The notes below the pieces were generated by a model. That model saw only the letters and a list, made by a program, of their open reading frames with translations. It was not told where the DNA came from and ran no database searches. Below, piece by piece: positions 12,837-21,064 of a DNA stretch of 64,000 bases (position 1 is the stretch's first letter; each line of letters begins with the position of its first letter). Position numbers and translations under genes: made by a program. Origin of the DNA: Methylobacterium sp. B4 (GTDB lineage Bacteria > Pseudomonadota > Alphaproteobacteria > Rhizobiales > Beijerinckiaceae); assembly GCF_003201865.1 (NCBI RefSeq), contig NZ_QJJJ01000004.1:278787-342786 (forward strand), written 5' to 3'.

Positions 12837-13157
12837 ATGGCAGGACGCATCATCACGGCACTGGCGCTTGCTGGCCTCGCGGGGCCGGCGCTTGCCGCAC
12901 CCTGCACGCCGCCGACGGCCCCGCCGGCGGAAGCGCGGCCGGAAAAGCCGAAGCTTCCCGAAAAGCCCGCCTGCCTCGACAAGAAGGAGGGCTGCCCCGG
13001 CTGGGAGGCCTACAGCTACAACGATGCGATCAAGGCCTACAACGCGCAAGCCCAAGCTTTCCAATCGATCGCAGGGGCTTACGTCCAGCGGCTCAACGCC
13101 TACGTCAAGGCGAGTTCGGACTATGCGCAGTGCGAGGTGAAGGCGCTGCAGCAATAG
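12837..13157 (+). CDS. Small secreted protein of unknown function
   Basis: 106 residues from the ATG at 12837. A signal peptide (MAGRIITALALAGLAGPALA) with an AxA-like cleavage site precedes a Pro/Lys-rich stretch and the segment CLDKKEGCPGWEAYSYNDAI. The mature part holds four Cys: one just after the signal, a pair in CLDKKEGC, and one near the C-terminus. The C-terminal third is helical and Gln/Ala-rich. Probably periplasmic. It is divergent from ligA, from which it is separated by 115 bases, and I cannot assign a family. Confidence 0.7.
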   Translation: MAGRIITALALAGLAGPALAAPCTPPTAPPAEARPEKPKLPEKPACLDKKEGCPGWEAYSYNDAIKAYNAQAQAFQSIAGAYVQRLNAYVKASSDYAQCEVKALQQ

Positions 13158-13202
13158 CGCCGCGCCCTCGCTGTCACTGGCAGGCGTGATAGGTTCTGGG
13201 CT

Positions 13203-13758
13203 GTGAGCGTGCAGCCCGAAGTCCGGATGACGGCCGATGAATTCCTGGCCTGGGCCGAGGGCCGTCCGGGACGGCACGAACGCGCCGACGGCGAAGTTTT
13301 TTCCAATGACGCGGGACCGTGTCGGGCACGCGGTGACGAAGTTTGTCGCGCAGACGGCTCTGCGCGCCGCGATCCGTGCTGGTCGTCTCCCTTGCGAAAT
13401 GCCGCCCGACGGCTTGTCCGTCCGGGTGGACGATCGGACGGGCTTCGAGCCGGACGCGCTCGTCCATGGCGGCGCGCGTCTCGATCCCGACGCGACGACG
13501 GTTTCCGAGCCGCTGATTGTCGTGGAGGTCCTCTCGCCGAATACGAAGCCCGTCGATCCCGGCTTTAAATTTCAAGGCTACTTCCAGCTGCCGAGCGTGC
13601 AGCATGACCTCATCCTCGACACCGGGCGGCGCACGGTGATCCACCATCACCGCGGCGCGGGCGAACTGATCGAGACGCGCATCGCCGCCTCGGGCGAACT
13701 CTTCCTCGATCCGCCAGGTCTCACGATCGGCGTCGGAGGCCTGTTCGCCGAGCCGTGA
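13203..13758 (+). pseudogene. Uma2-family restriction-endonuclease-like gene with a frameshift
   Basis: The first frame starts at the GTG at 13203 and encodes a typical Uma2 N-terminus (MTADEFLAWAEGRPGRHE, then DGEV). Similarity then jumps to the next frame (FPMTRDRVGHAVTKF), which continues to the stop at 13758 with FEPDALVHGG, IVVEVLSPNTK and QGYFQLPSVQHDLIL, the PD-(D/E)XK core of the family. The break coincides with a run of six T at 13297-13302; removing one T joins both parts into one protein of about 184 residues. So this is a disrupted gene or a sequencing error in a homopolymer. Uma2 proteins have poorly known functions and are numerous in Methylobacterium and cyanobacteria. Confidence 0.8.
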
Positions 13759-13832
13759 GGCGGCCCTTGCTTGACGGCCCGTGAGCACGGTGCGACAGGC
13801 CCGTCACCGCTGACCAGACACGGGACGGTTCC

Positions 13833-14849
13833 ATGTCCGACGACACCCTCGACCTCCTCGTCCTCGGCAACGCGATCGTCGATCTGATCGCGCATTCCGA
13901 CGAGAGCTTCCTGAAGGCGCAGGGCGTGACGAAGGGCGCGATGCAGCTCATCGACGAGCCGCGCGCGGAGGCCCTGTTCGAGGTGATGGGGCCGGCGACC
14001 GTCGTGTCCGGCGGCTCGGGCGCCAACACCGCCGTCGGCGCCGCCCTGCTCGGGGCCAAGACCGGCTTCATCGGCAAGGTGCACGAGGACGAGCTGGGCC
14101 ACCTGTTCAGCCACGATCTGAAGGCGACGGGCGTGCGCTTCACGGTTCCGCCGACGGCCGAGGGCCCGGCCACCGCCCGCTGCTTCATCCTGGTGACGCC
14201 CGACGGCGAGCGCACCATGAACACCTATCTCGGCGCCTGCCAGGGGCTCTCGCCCGACGACGTGGACGAGGCCACCGTGCGCGCGGCCCGCGTCACCTAT
14301 CTCGAAGGCTACCTGTGGGATCCGCCGGCCGCCAAGGACGCCTTCCGCAAGGCGGTGAAAATTGCGCATTCCGCCGGCAACGCCGTGGCGCTGACCCTGT
14401 CCGACGCCTTCTGCGTCGGCCGCTACCGCGAGGAATTCCTCGAACTCCTTCGCAACGGCAGCATCGACATCCTGTTCGCCAATATCGGCGAGCTGCAGAG
14501 CCTCTATCAGACCGACGACCCCGAGGCTGCGATTGCGGCACTGCGCGAGGAGCGCGGCGTCAAGGGCACGCACCTGCTCGGTCTCGTCACCCGCTCGGCT
14601 GAAGGCGCACTCGTGGTGCGCGGCGGGGAGGTCCGCTCGGTCGAAGCCTTCCCCGCCCGAGAGGTGGTCGACAGCACCGGGGCCGGCGATCTGTTCGCGG
14701 CAGGCTTCCTGGCCGGCTACACCCGCGGCATCGACTACGTGGCGAGCGCCCGTCTGGGTGCCCTCGCGGCGGCCGAGGTGATCGAGCATATCGGTGCCCG
14801 CCCGCAGCGCGACCTGCTGGCGCTCGCCCGCGAGCACCGGCTGATCTGA
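13833..14849 (+). CDS. PfkB-family sugar/nucleoside kinase, probable adenosine kinase
   Basis: Ribokinase-fold kinase that phosphorylates adenosine or a related substrate with ATP. 338 residues. The substrate-side motif GGSGANTAVGAALLG lies at about residues 60-74; GAGD (283-286), within DSTGAGDLFAAGF, supplies the catalytic Asp286 and the anion hole. The N-terminus (VLGNAIVDLIA) and the FIGKVHEDELG segment resemble the adenosine-kinase-like group of alphaproteobacteria. It stands alone on the plus strand; its 3-prime end converges with the FKBP gene. Confidence 0.85.
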   Translation: MSDDTLDLLVLGNAIVDLIAHSDESFLKAQGVTKGAMQLIDEPRAEALFEVMGPATVVSGGSGANTAVGAALLGAKTGFIGKVHEDELGHLFSHDLKATGVRFTVPPTAEGPATARCFILVTPDGERTMNTYLGACQGLSPDDVDEATVRAARVTYLEGYLWDPPAAKDAFRKAVKIAHSAGNAVALTLSDAFCVGRYREEFLELLRNGSIDILFANIGELQSLYQTDDPEAAIAALREERGVKGTHLLGLVTRSAEGALVVRGGEVRSVEAFPAREVVDSTGAGDLFAAGFLAGYTRGIDYVASARLGALAAAEVIEHIGARPQRDLLALAREHRLI

Positions 14850-14864
14850 GCGGCGTTCGGTAGC

Positions 14865-14887
14865 CCGGCGCCCGCGAAGGGCGCCGG
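14865..14887. terminator. Hairpin between convergent genes
   Basis: A perfect 9-bp stem (CCGGCGCCC at 14865-14873 and GGGCGCCGG at 14879-14887) with a 5-base loop lies between the convergent PfkB kinase and FKBP genes. It lacks a T run on either side, so it may act as a bidirectional structural stop rather than a classical intrinsic terminator. Confidence 0.45.
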
Positions 14888-14901
14888 AGCCTGAGGCCGG
14901 A

Positions 14902-15324
14902 TCAGCGCGAGCCGATCAGCTCCACGTCGAAGATCAGCGTGGCGTTGGGCGGGATCACGCCGCCCGCGCCGCGGGCGCCGTAGCCGAGATCCGGCGGGAT
15001 CGTCAGGATGCGGCGGCCGCCGGCCTTCATCGTGGCGACACCCTCGTCCCAGCCGCGGATCACCTGTCCGGCGCCGATGGTGAAGGAGAAGGGCTGACCG
15101 CGGTCGCGGGAGGAGTCGAACTTCTTGCCGCGCTTGCCGCCGCCCTCGTCGAGCCAGCCGGTGTAGTGGACGGTGACCTGCTGGCCGGACTTCGGCTCGG
15201 GGCCGGTGCCGACCACCTCGTCGGTGTAGCTGAGGCCCGAGGGCAGCGTGACGGGCTGGGCGGCGGAAGCGGCACTGGTCATGGCGAGGGCGATGGCTCC
15301 GGCTATGGGAAGAATCGAGCGCAT
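14902..15324 (-). CDS. Secreted FKBP-type peptidyl-prolyl cis-trans isomerase
   Basis: Periplasmic proline isomerase assisting folding. 140 residues starting at the ATG at 15324 with a signal peptide ([21 protein letters not shown], Ala-rich cleavage site). A single FKBP domain follows: [25 protein letters not shown], then VIRGWDEGV and LGYGARG. The active-site Tyr, Asp, Trp and Phe positions are all recognisable. Further upstream in-frame sequence is not FKBP-like, so the internal ATG is chosen. Confidence 0.92.
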   Translation of the reverse strand: MRSILPIAGAIALAMTSAASAAQPVTLPSGLSYTDEVVGTGPEPKSGQQVTVHYTGWLDEGGGKRGKKFDSSRDRGQPFSFTIGAGQVIRGWDEGVATMKAGGRRILTIPPDLGYGARGAGGVIPPNATLIFDVELIGSR

Positions 15325-15392
15325 GAATCTCGTCTCGGCGCGTCGTCGCGGACGACGGGGCGCGCGGGTTAGCACGCTTCGCGCGGTCGCGC

Positions 15393-15860
15393 CTAATAGC
15401 GCGCGCTGATCGCCCCGCGCTCGACCGCGCAGCCGCCCGCCTGCGGGCCGACGACGAGGTCGCCCTGGCGCGGGTTGTTGAGCGCCAGCGGCGCGGTGTC
15501 CTTCCGGGCGAAGAAGCCGCCGCCGAGCTGATCCTCGAAGAAGCCGTCGCCGAAGCGGATGTAGCAGCGATCGATCACCGCCACCGTGGCGAAATTGGCC
15601 CGGTAGGCGGCCTGCTCCGGCAGGGCGCCCGGCCCGCAGGTCAACGCCACGTCGATGCGGCCGGACTGGTTGTAGCGGATCGTCTGCGAACGGTGCGGGC
15701 GCACCGCCACCCAGGGGCCGCCATCGCGGCTGACGAGGGCGGTGTAGCCGGATTTGTTGATGATCTGCCGGGTGCAGCCGGCCTGTGCCGACGACGTTCC
15801 CGCAGCGGCCAGGGTGACGAGGGCCGCCGCCATCCCGAGTGCCGACCTCAACCCGCGCAT
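15393..15860 (-). CDS. Secreted cysteine-containing protein of unknown function
   Basis: 155 residues with a clear signal peptide (about the first 27 residues, ending SSAQA before GCTRQI). The mature part has four Cys (in GCTR, LTCG, RCYI and GGCA), enough for two disulphides, and aromatic/Gly-rich segments such as [20 protein letters not shown]. Probably periplasmic or exported. No family recognised. It is divergent from the CoA-transferase gene and 68 bases upstream of the FKBP gene on the same strand. Confidence 0.72.
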   Translation of the reverse strand: MRGLRSALGMAAALVTLAAAGTSSAQAGCTRQIINKSGYTALVSRDGGPWVAVRPHRSQTIRYNQSGRIDVALTCGPGALPEQAAYRANFATVAVIDRCYIRFGDGFFEDQLGGGFFARKDTAPLALNNPRQGDLVVGPQAGGCAVERGAISARY

Positions 15861-16214
15861 CGTTCTCTCCGCTCGTCAGGGCCGCCACGGAGCCTTCCCC
15901 GCCGGCCACGCTTTCGCCGATCAACCGGGAGCCGGCGCGCGCGTTCCATTGCGGGCACGGATCGCTGCCTCTTATGGTCAATCCGCCGGGAGGGAAGACG
16001 GCTGCGTCCGGCAAAACGCATATAAACCGATTGCCTCGCCGCCGCATCGAGCCGTAGTCTCAATGCATAATACGAAAGCGCGCGATCAGTGCGTTGCGCG
16101 GCGAGCTTCCCCCGGAGGAGGCCGAAATCCGGGAGGATCCGTCCGATGAGCCGTTGCCGGATATGCGTTTCGCGTCCTGCGTGCAGAGTCCGTTCCGATC
16201 GGAGCTGAGGGCGG
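15861..16214. other. Divergent intergenic region; no gene seen
   Basis: About 350 bases between the secreted protein (minus) and the CoA-transferase (plus). The stretch around 16015-16080 is AT-richer than its surroundings and contains ATGCAT followed by AATACG (16063-16074), a plausible promoter/operator location for the acyl-CoA module. No short gene is supported here. Confidence 0.5.
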
Positions 16215-17438
16215 ATGATGCAGGAGACGTCCCGATCCGGGCCGCTCGCCGGCCTGAAGGTCGTCGAACTCGCCCACATCATGGCCGGACCCGTCTGCGG
16301 GTTGATGCTCGGCGACATGGGGGCCGAGGTCATCAAGGTCGAGAAGATCGACGGCGGCGACGACACCCGCCGCTCGGTCCCGCCCGCGATCGGGGGCGAG
16401 AGCGCCGCCTACATGATGATGAACCGCGGCAAGCGCGGCATCGCCCTCGATCTCAAGAGCGCGGAGGGCAAGGCGGTGCTGCGCCGCCTGCTGGGCGATG
16501 CCGACGTGCTGATCGAGAATTACCGCGCCGGCACCATGGAGCGCCTGGGCCTCGGTTACGATGTCCTGAAGGCCGAGTTTCCGGGGCTGATCTACTGCTC
16601 GCTCTCGGGCTTCGGCCGCTCCGGTCCCTATGCCGAGCGGGCGGGCTTCGATCTCGTGGCGCAGGGCATGAGCGGATTGATGAGCATCACCGGCGAGGGG
16701 CTGGGCCGCCCGCCGATGAAGTGCGGGCCGCCGGTGACCGACATCACCGCCGGCATCCTGGCGGCGATGGGCGTGCTCGCCGCCCACGTGCACAAGCTGA
16801 AGACCGGCGAGGGGCAGGTGGTCGACACCTCCCTGTTCGAGGCCGGCATCACCCTCACCTACTGGCAATCGGCCATCGCCATGGCGACCGGCGTCGCGCC
16901 TGGGCCGATGGGCTCGGCCCATCCGCTCAACGCGCCCTACGAGGCCTTCGAGACGGCCGACGGCTGGATCACCATCGGCGCGGCCAACCAGACCAACTGG
17001 CTGCGGCTGCTGGCCGTGCTCGGTGCCGAGGCGCTGGCGGGCGACCCCCGCTTTGCCGCCAACCGCGACCGCATGGCCCATCGCGAGGCGCTGGCGCAGG
17101 CGCTGGCTCCGCATTTCCGCACGGCGCCCTCGGCCGACTGGCTCGCGCGGCTGGAAGCGGGCGGCGTGCCGGCCGGCCCGGTCCTCGACGTGCTGGCGAT
17201 GCAAGCCGACCCGCAGGCGCGTGCGCGGGAGATGGTGGTCGAGGTCGAGCACGCCCGTGCCGGGCCGATGAGCACGCTCGGCTTGCCCGTGAAATTCTCA
17301 GGGACGCCCGGACGCGTGCACGGGCCGGCGCCGCTTCTGGGTGAGCACAGCCGCGCCATTCTGGGCCAGGCGGGCTACGATGCGGCGCAGATCGACGACT
17401 TGATCGCCCGGGGCGTCGTGGGCGAGACCACGGCCTGA
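16215..17438 (+). CDS. Class III (CaiB/BaiF-type) acyl-CoA:carboxylate CoA-transferase
   Basis: Transfers CoA between a thioester donor and a free organic acid in the cytoplasm. 407 residues. Family landmarks: LAGLKVVELAHIMAGP at the N-terminus, GDMGAEVIKVEK, NRGKRGIALDL, ENYRAGTMERLGLGYD, and SGFGRSGPYAERAGFDLVAQ, in which Asp146 matches the catalytic Asp that forms the acyl-enzyme anhydride. HPLNAPYEAFET is the C-terminal domain signature. The substrate cannot be told from sequence. A second ATG is the next codon. The enoyl-CoA hydratase follows 23 bases later, so an operon is likely. Confidence 0.92.
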   Translation: MMQETSRSGPLAGLKVVELAHIMAGPVCGLMLGDMGAEVIKVEKIDGGDDTRRSVPPAIGGESAAYMMMNRGKRGIALDLKSAEGKAVLRRLLGDADVLIENYRAGTMERLGLGYDVLKAEFPGLIYCSLSGFGRSGPYAERAGFDLVAQGMSGLMSITGEGLGRPPMKCGPPVTDITAGILAAMGVLAAHVHKLKTGEGQVVDTSLFEAGITLTYWQSAIAMATGVAPGPMGSAHPLNAPYEAFETADGWITIGAANQTNWLRLLAVLGAEALAGDPRFAANRDRMAHREALAQALAPHFRTAPSADWLARLEAGGVPAGPVLDVLAMQADPQARAREMVVEVEHARAGPMSTLGLPVKFSGTPGRVHGPAPLLGEHSRAILGQAGYDAAQIDDLIARGVVGETTA

Positions 17439-17461
17439 GACCACGCTGCGAGGGACGCCCC

Positions 17462-18286
17462 ATGAACGCTGACGCCGAGACCGCACCGACCGACGAACTC
17501 CTGTTCGCGGTGGACGAGGCGGGCATCGCCCGCATCACCCTCAACCGGCCGAAGGCGCGCAACGCGCTCACCTTCGCGATGTATCGCGGGCTGGTGGAGC
17601 TGTGCGAGCGGATCGAGGCGGATCGCGCGATCAAGGCGGTGATCGTCACGGGCGCGGGCGACAAGGCCTTCGCCGCCGGCACCGACATCTCCCAGTTCCG
17701 CTCCTTCGACAAGCCGGAGGACGCGCTCGGCTACGAGCGCTTCATGGACCGGGTGCTCGGCAGCCTGGAATCCTTGAGGGTGCCGACCATCGCGGCGGTC
17801 GCGGGGGCCTGCACCGGGGGCGGCGCGGCCATTGCGGCGGCCTGCGACATGCGCATCGCCAGCCGCGACGCCCGCTTCGGCATCCCGATCGCCCGCACCC
17901 TCGGCAATTGCCTGTCGCAGAACACGCTCCGTCGGCTCGTGAGCCTGATCGGCGCCCCGCGGGTGAAGGACATCCTGTTCACCGCCCGCCTGGTCGATGC
18001 GCCGGAGGCGCTGGCGATCGGGCTCGTCAACGAGGTCGTGGAGGATGCCGCCGCCTTGCAGGCCCGGGCCGTGGCGCTCGCGACCCTGCTCGCGAGCCAC
18101 GCGCCGCTCACCCTCCAGGCGACCAAGGAAGGCCTGCGCCGTATCGCCCAGGAGGGCGCGCCCGAGGCGTCCGAGGGCGAGCGGCCCGGGGACGACCTGA
18201 TCGTGATGACCTACATGAGCGAGGATTTTCGCGAGGGCATGGAAGCCTTCCTCGCCAAGCGCCCGCCGCACTTCAAGGGGCGCTGA
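17462..18286 (+). CDS. Enoyl-CoA hydratase/isomerase family protein
   Basis: Crotonase-fold enzyme, 274 residues. RITLNRPKARNALTFAMY is the N-terminal signature; FAAGTDISQF gives the first oxyanion-hole segment, and ACTGGGAAIAAACDMRIAS the second. The usual acidic pair is not obvious at the second position (FGIPIARTLGNCLS), so it may be an isomerase, lyase or hydrolase variant rather than a classical hydratase. Same strand as the CoA-transferase, 23 bases downstream: both probably act on one acyl-CoA route. It converges on the GntR regulator. Confidence 0.88.
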   Translation: MNADAETAPTDELLFAVDEAGIARITLNRPKARNALTFAMYRGLVELCERIEADRAIKAVIVTGAGDKAFAAGTDISQFRSFDKPEDALGYERFMDRVLGSLESLRVPTIAAVAGACTGGGAAIAAACDMRIASRDARFGIPIARTLGNCLSQNTLRRLVSLIGAPRVKDILFTARLVDAPEALAIGLVNEVVEDAAALQARAVALATLLASHAPLTLQATKEGLRRIAQEGAPEASEGERPGDDLIVMTYMSEDFREGMEAFLAKRPPHFKGR

Positions 18287-18298
18287 CGGGCGGCGCCC

Positions 18299-18997
18299 TC
18301 ATCGCGCCGCCGAGACCGGCTCGGCCCCTTCCTCGCCGTACATCGCCGCGATCACCGGCTTCTTGGAGCGGATGTGCCGCCGCATCAGGGCCGCCAGCGC
18401 ATCCCCGTCCCCGGCGCGCAGGAGCGGGATCATCCGCTCGTGCTCGTCGACCGCCTGGGCCCACTGCTCCTCGGTCTGGTGCGCCATGTAGCGGGAGCGC
18501 TGGATGCGACCCGTCAAGCCCATATACAGGCTGTACAATTTCGAGTTGCGGCTGGCCAGCATGATGGCCTCGTGGATCTCACGGTTGAGCCGGAAGTAGA
18601 CCGCCTCGTCGCGGTTCTGCCACGCGGCCATCATGCCCCGGTGCTTCTCCTCGATCTGGGCCAGATCGTCCTCGGTGATGGTGCGACAGGCGATGTCGCA
18701 GGCGGTCGCCTCCAGCCCGGCGATGATCTCGATCATCTCCTCGAGTTCGTTGCGCGAGATGCTCGCGACCCGGGCGCCGCGATTGGGCAGGAGTTCGAGC
18801 AACCCTTCCGTGGCGAGGATCTTGATCGCTTCCCGCAGGGGCGTGCGCGAGATGCCGAACCGTTCGGTCAGCTCGCTCTCGTTGACGCGGGCGCGTGGTT
18901 CCAATTCGCCTTCGTTGATCAACTCGCGCATGCGGTCCGCTACCTCATCGTGCAGGTAGCGGCGGCTGATCCCGATACTGGGCTCAATTCTATTCAT
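18299..18997 (-). CDS. GntR-family transcriptional regulator with FCD ligand domain
   Basis: 232 residues. The N-terminal winged helix-turn-helix (about residues 14-80) includes VNESELTERFGISRTPLREA, the GntR recognition region. The C-terminal all-helical FCD domain has His residues (HRGMMA, REIHEAI, HERMI) that usually bind a metal and an organic acid. By family such proteins repress genes for organic or amino acid catabolism and are released by a small acid. It lies between the enoyl-CoA hydratase and the threonine-aldolase-like gene and most likely controls one or both. Confidence 0.9.
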   Translation of the reverse strand: MNRIEPSIGISRRYLHDEVADRMRELINEGELEPRARVNESELTERFGISRTPLREAIKILATEGLLELLPNRGARVASISRNELEEMIEIIAGLEATACDIACRTITEDDLAQIEEKHRGMMAAWQNRDEAVYFRLNREIHEAIMLASRNSKLYSLYMGLTGRIQRSRYMAHQTEEQWAQAVDEHERMIPLLRAGDGDALAALMRRHIRSKKPVIAAMYGEEGAEPVSAAR

Positions 18998-19020
18998 CGA
19001 GCACTCAAATCATTTTTAAT

Positions 19021-19032
19021 GCGATACATCGC
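19021..19032. promoter_or_regulatory. Candidate operator for the GntR regulator
   Basis: A perfect inverted repeat, GCGAT-AC-ATCGC, lies 24 bases upstream of the GntR gene start in an AT-rich stretch. A second palindrome, CATGCATG, is at 19176-19183, upstream of the threonine-aldolase-like gene. Size and place suit GntR sites, but the assignment is only inferred from position. Confidence 0.3.
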
Positions 19033-19261
19033 GTCACTAGCTCTAGGCACGGCGCAAACGCCTGTCGAGATCATGACGCGTACCCAACTCCCTGGGACAC
19101 ATCAAAATGCTTGTGAGGTCGCGCCGAGATCGGGCCGAGGCACGGCGCCTCGCGCTTGCCGCGGTTTGTATTTTTCATGCATGACCGGCTGAGCGATCAT
19201 CCGGTTTGCACCGACTCCGCCGGAGCCGACGGGTGAAGGCCTGCTACGGGACGGACGCGCG

Positions 19262-20305
19262 ATGATCGATCTGTTCAGCGACACTCAGACGCGGCCGAGC
19301 ACGGGCATGCGCGAGGCCATGGCGCGGGCGGAAGTCGGCGACGAGCAGTCGGGCTCCGACCCGACGACCAATGCCCTGTGCGAGCGGGTGGCGGCCCTGC
19401 TCGGCATGGAGGCGGGCGTGTTCATGCCGTCCGGCACGATGTGCAACCTCGCCTCGATCCTCGTGCATTGCCGACCCGGCGAAGAGATCGTGGTCGACGA
19501 CCAGTCCCACATCTACAACACGGAAGCCGCCGGTGCGGCGGCGGTCGGGGGCGTTTCGGTCAAGGCCCTGCCGACGCGGGTGGGGCTGTTCACCCTGGCG
19601 CAGGTCGAGGCGGCGATCCGGGTTCCGCAGCGCACGGCGCCGCGCTCCCGGCTCGTGTCGATCGAGCAGACCACGAGCTTTTCCGGCGGCACGGTCTGGG
19701 ACGTGGGCGAGATGCGCCTGATCCGCGACTACGCCCAGGCGCGCGGGCTCAAGGCCCATATCGACGGCGCCCGGCTGCTGAACGCGGTCGTCGCCACCGG
19801 CATTTCCGCGGCCGATTACGCGGCCGGCTTCGACAGCGCCTGGATCGATCTGAGCAAGGGACTCGGCTGCCCGGTCGGGGCCGTTCTGTGCGGCTCGGCC
19901 GACTTCGTGGAGCGAGCTTGGCAGTGGAAGTACCGGCTCGGCGGCGCCATGCGCCAGTCGGGCGTGCTGGCGGCGGCGGGGCTCTACGCCCTCGACCACC
20001 ACATGACCCAGCTCGCCGAAGACAACGCCAATGCCGGCCGCTTGCACCGGGCCATCGCCGACGTGCCCGGGCTCGGCTTCGATCCGACGGCGGGTCAGTC
20101 GAATATCCTCTGTTTCACCGTGGAGGCATTGGGCATTCCGGCTGCCGCCTTCGCCGCCGCCTGTCTCGAAGAGGGCGTGCGGGTGCGCGCCATCGGCACG
20201 CATCAGATCCGGGCCACCGCCAATCTCGACGTGGACCGGGCCGGCATCGAGCGGGCGGCGGAGGTCATCCGCACCAAGGCGACGATGTTCGGCCAACGCC
20301 CGTAG
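19262..20305 (+). CDS. Threonine-aldolase-like PLP enzyme (beta-eliminating lyase family)
   Basis: Fold type I PLP enzyme, 347 residues. IDLFSDTQTRPSTGM matches the threonine aldolase N-terminus, PSGTMCNLASI is the phosphate-binding segment, AHIDGARLLNA supplies the cofactor Asp, and Lys199 in IDLSKGLGCPVGAVL binds PLP. The usual Glu-X-Thr-His motif reads EQTT, so the His normally stacking on PLP is not at its usual place; the reaction may differ from cleavage of threonine to glycine and acetaldehyde. It is divergent from the GntR gene. Confidence 0.85.
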   Translation: MIDLFSDTQTRPSTGMREAMARAEVGDEQSGSDPTTNALCERVAALLGMEAGVFMPSGTMCNLASILVHCRPGEEIVVDDQSHIYNTEAAGAAAVGGVSVKALPTRVGLFTLAQVEAAIRVPQRTAPRSRLVSIEQTTSFSGGTVWDVGEMRLIRDYAQARGLKAHIDGARLLNAVVATGISAADYAAGFDSAWIDLSKGLGCPVGAVLCGSADFVERAWQWKYRLGGAMRQSGVLAAAGLYALDHHMTQLAEDNANAGRLHRAIADVPGLGFDPTAGQSNILCFTVEALGIPAAAFAAACLEEGVRVRAIGTHQIRATANLDVDRAGIERAAEVIRTKATMFGQRP

Positions 20306-20407
20306 CACGTCCGACCCGCAACGCTTTCGGGCGCTGCGCTGGGCCGATGCCTGGGCAGTCCCTGGGCGGTCCGTCCCGAAGACGAACCGCCGCAAGTTGC
20401 AAAAAAT

Positions 20408-20953
20408 CTACTTCTTGTTGTCGAGCTCCTGGGCCATCTTCAGGTGCTCGTCCAGGTGCGGCTTCGTCTTGACGGCGAAGGCCTTGAGCGCCGCGTTGTC
20501 GCCGCTGTCGGCGTAGCGCTTGTAGAGGTCGACGGCGTTCTTGTGGCCGGTGACCTGATCGTCGTGATACTGCTTGGTGAAGTCGTCACCGCTCAGGCCC
20601 TTGAGCTTGTCGATCTTGCTCTGATGGGCCGAGTCCAGCGCGGTCGGGATGTTGAGTTTCATGTCGCCCGTCTGCACGACGGATTTCAGCTCGTCCGAGA
20701 CCTTTTTATGGTCTTCGATCATCTTCTTAGCGTAGGCCTTGGTCTTCTCGTCGGCCTTCTCAAGCGCGAGTTTGCTCGACTCGGTCTCGAACATGTCGCT
20801 GATCACGGCCTGGGTCACGAAGTCCTGGGACGATGGCGCGACGCCGATCAGCGAGTTCACGCCGGTCTTCTCTCCGACCGACTGAGCATGGGCCGGCATC
20901 CCCGCCGCGCCCAGCAGAAGCAGGCAGGCGGCAGCGGTGATTGACGTTCTCAT
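20408..20953 (-). CDS. DUF4142 secreted protein
   Basis: 181 residues from the ATG at 20953, which has a GGAG ribosome site 10 bases before it. The signal peptide (MRTSITAAACLLLLGAAGMPAHA) is followed by a four-helix, ferritin-like DUF4142 domain: VTQAVISDMFETESSKLA, YAKKMIEDHKKVSDEL, DFTKQYHDDQVTGHKNAVDL and a C-terminal HLDEHLKMAQEL. The conserved acidic/His helices suggest a metal-binding or structural role, but no activity is known. An EcfG-like box lies upstream, consistent with the frequent stress regulation of this family. Confidence 0.88.
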   Translation of the reverse strand: MRTSITAAACLLLLGAAGMPAHAQSVGEKTGVNSLIGVAPSSQDFVTQAVISDMFETESSKLALEKADEKTKAYAKKMIEDHKKVSDELKSVVQTGDMKLNIPTALDSAHQSKIDKLKGLSGDDFTKQYHDDQVTGHKNAVDLYKRYADSGDNAALKAFAVKTKPHLDEHLKMAQELDNKK

Positions 20954-20990
20954 GGAAGTCTCCTCAAGGCGAACGCGGATATGCAGGAGC

Positions 20991-21015
20991 AACCGGAGCG
21001 CGCCTTCGAGGTTCC
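20991..21015 (-). promoter_or_regulatory. EcfG (general stress) promoter-like element before the DUF4142 gene
   Basis: On the minus strand GGAAC (21011-21015) is followed by 16 bases and GGTT (20991-20994), ending 37 bases before the start codon. The EcfG consensus in Methylobacterium is GGAAC plus 16-17 bases plus CGTT, so one base of the -10 deviates. Confidence 0.5.
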
Positions 21016-21064
21016 TGTCCGGGGCGTTACACCGCGCCGTCCGAGGAATGGTCGGAGTGAACCG

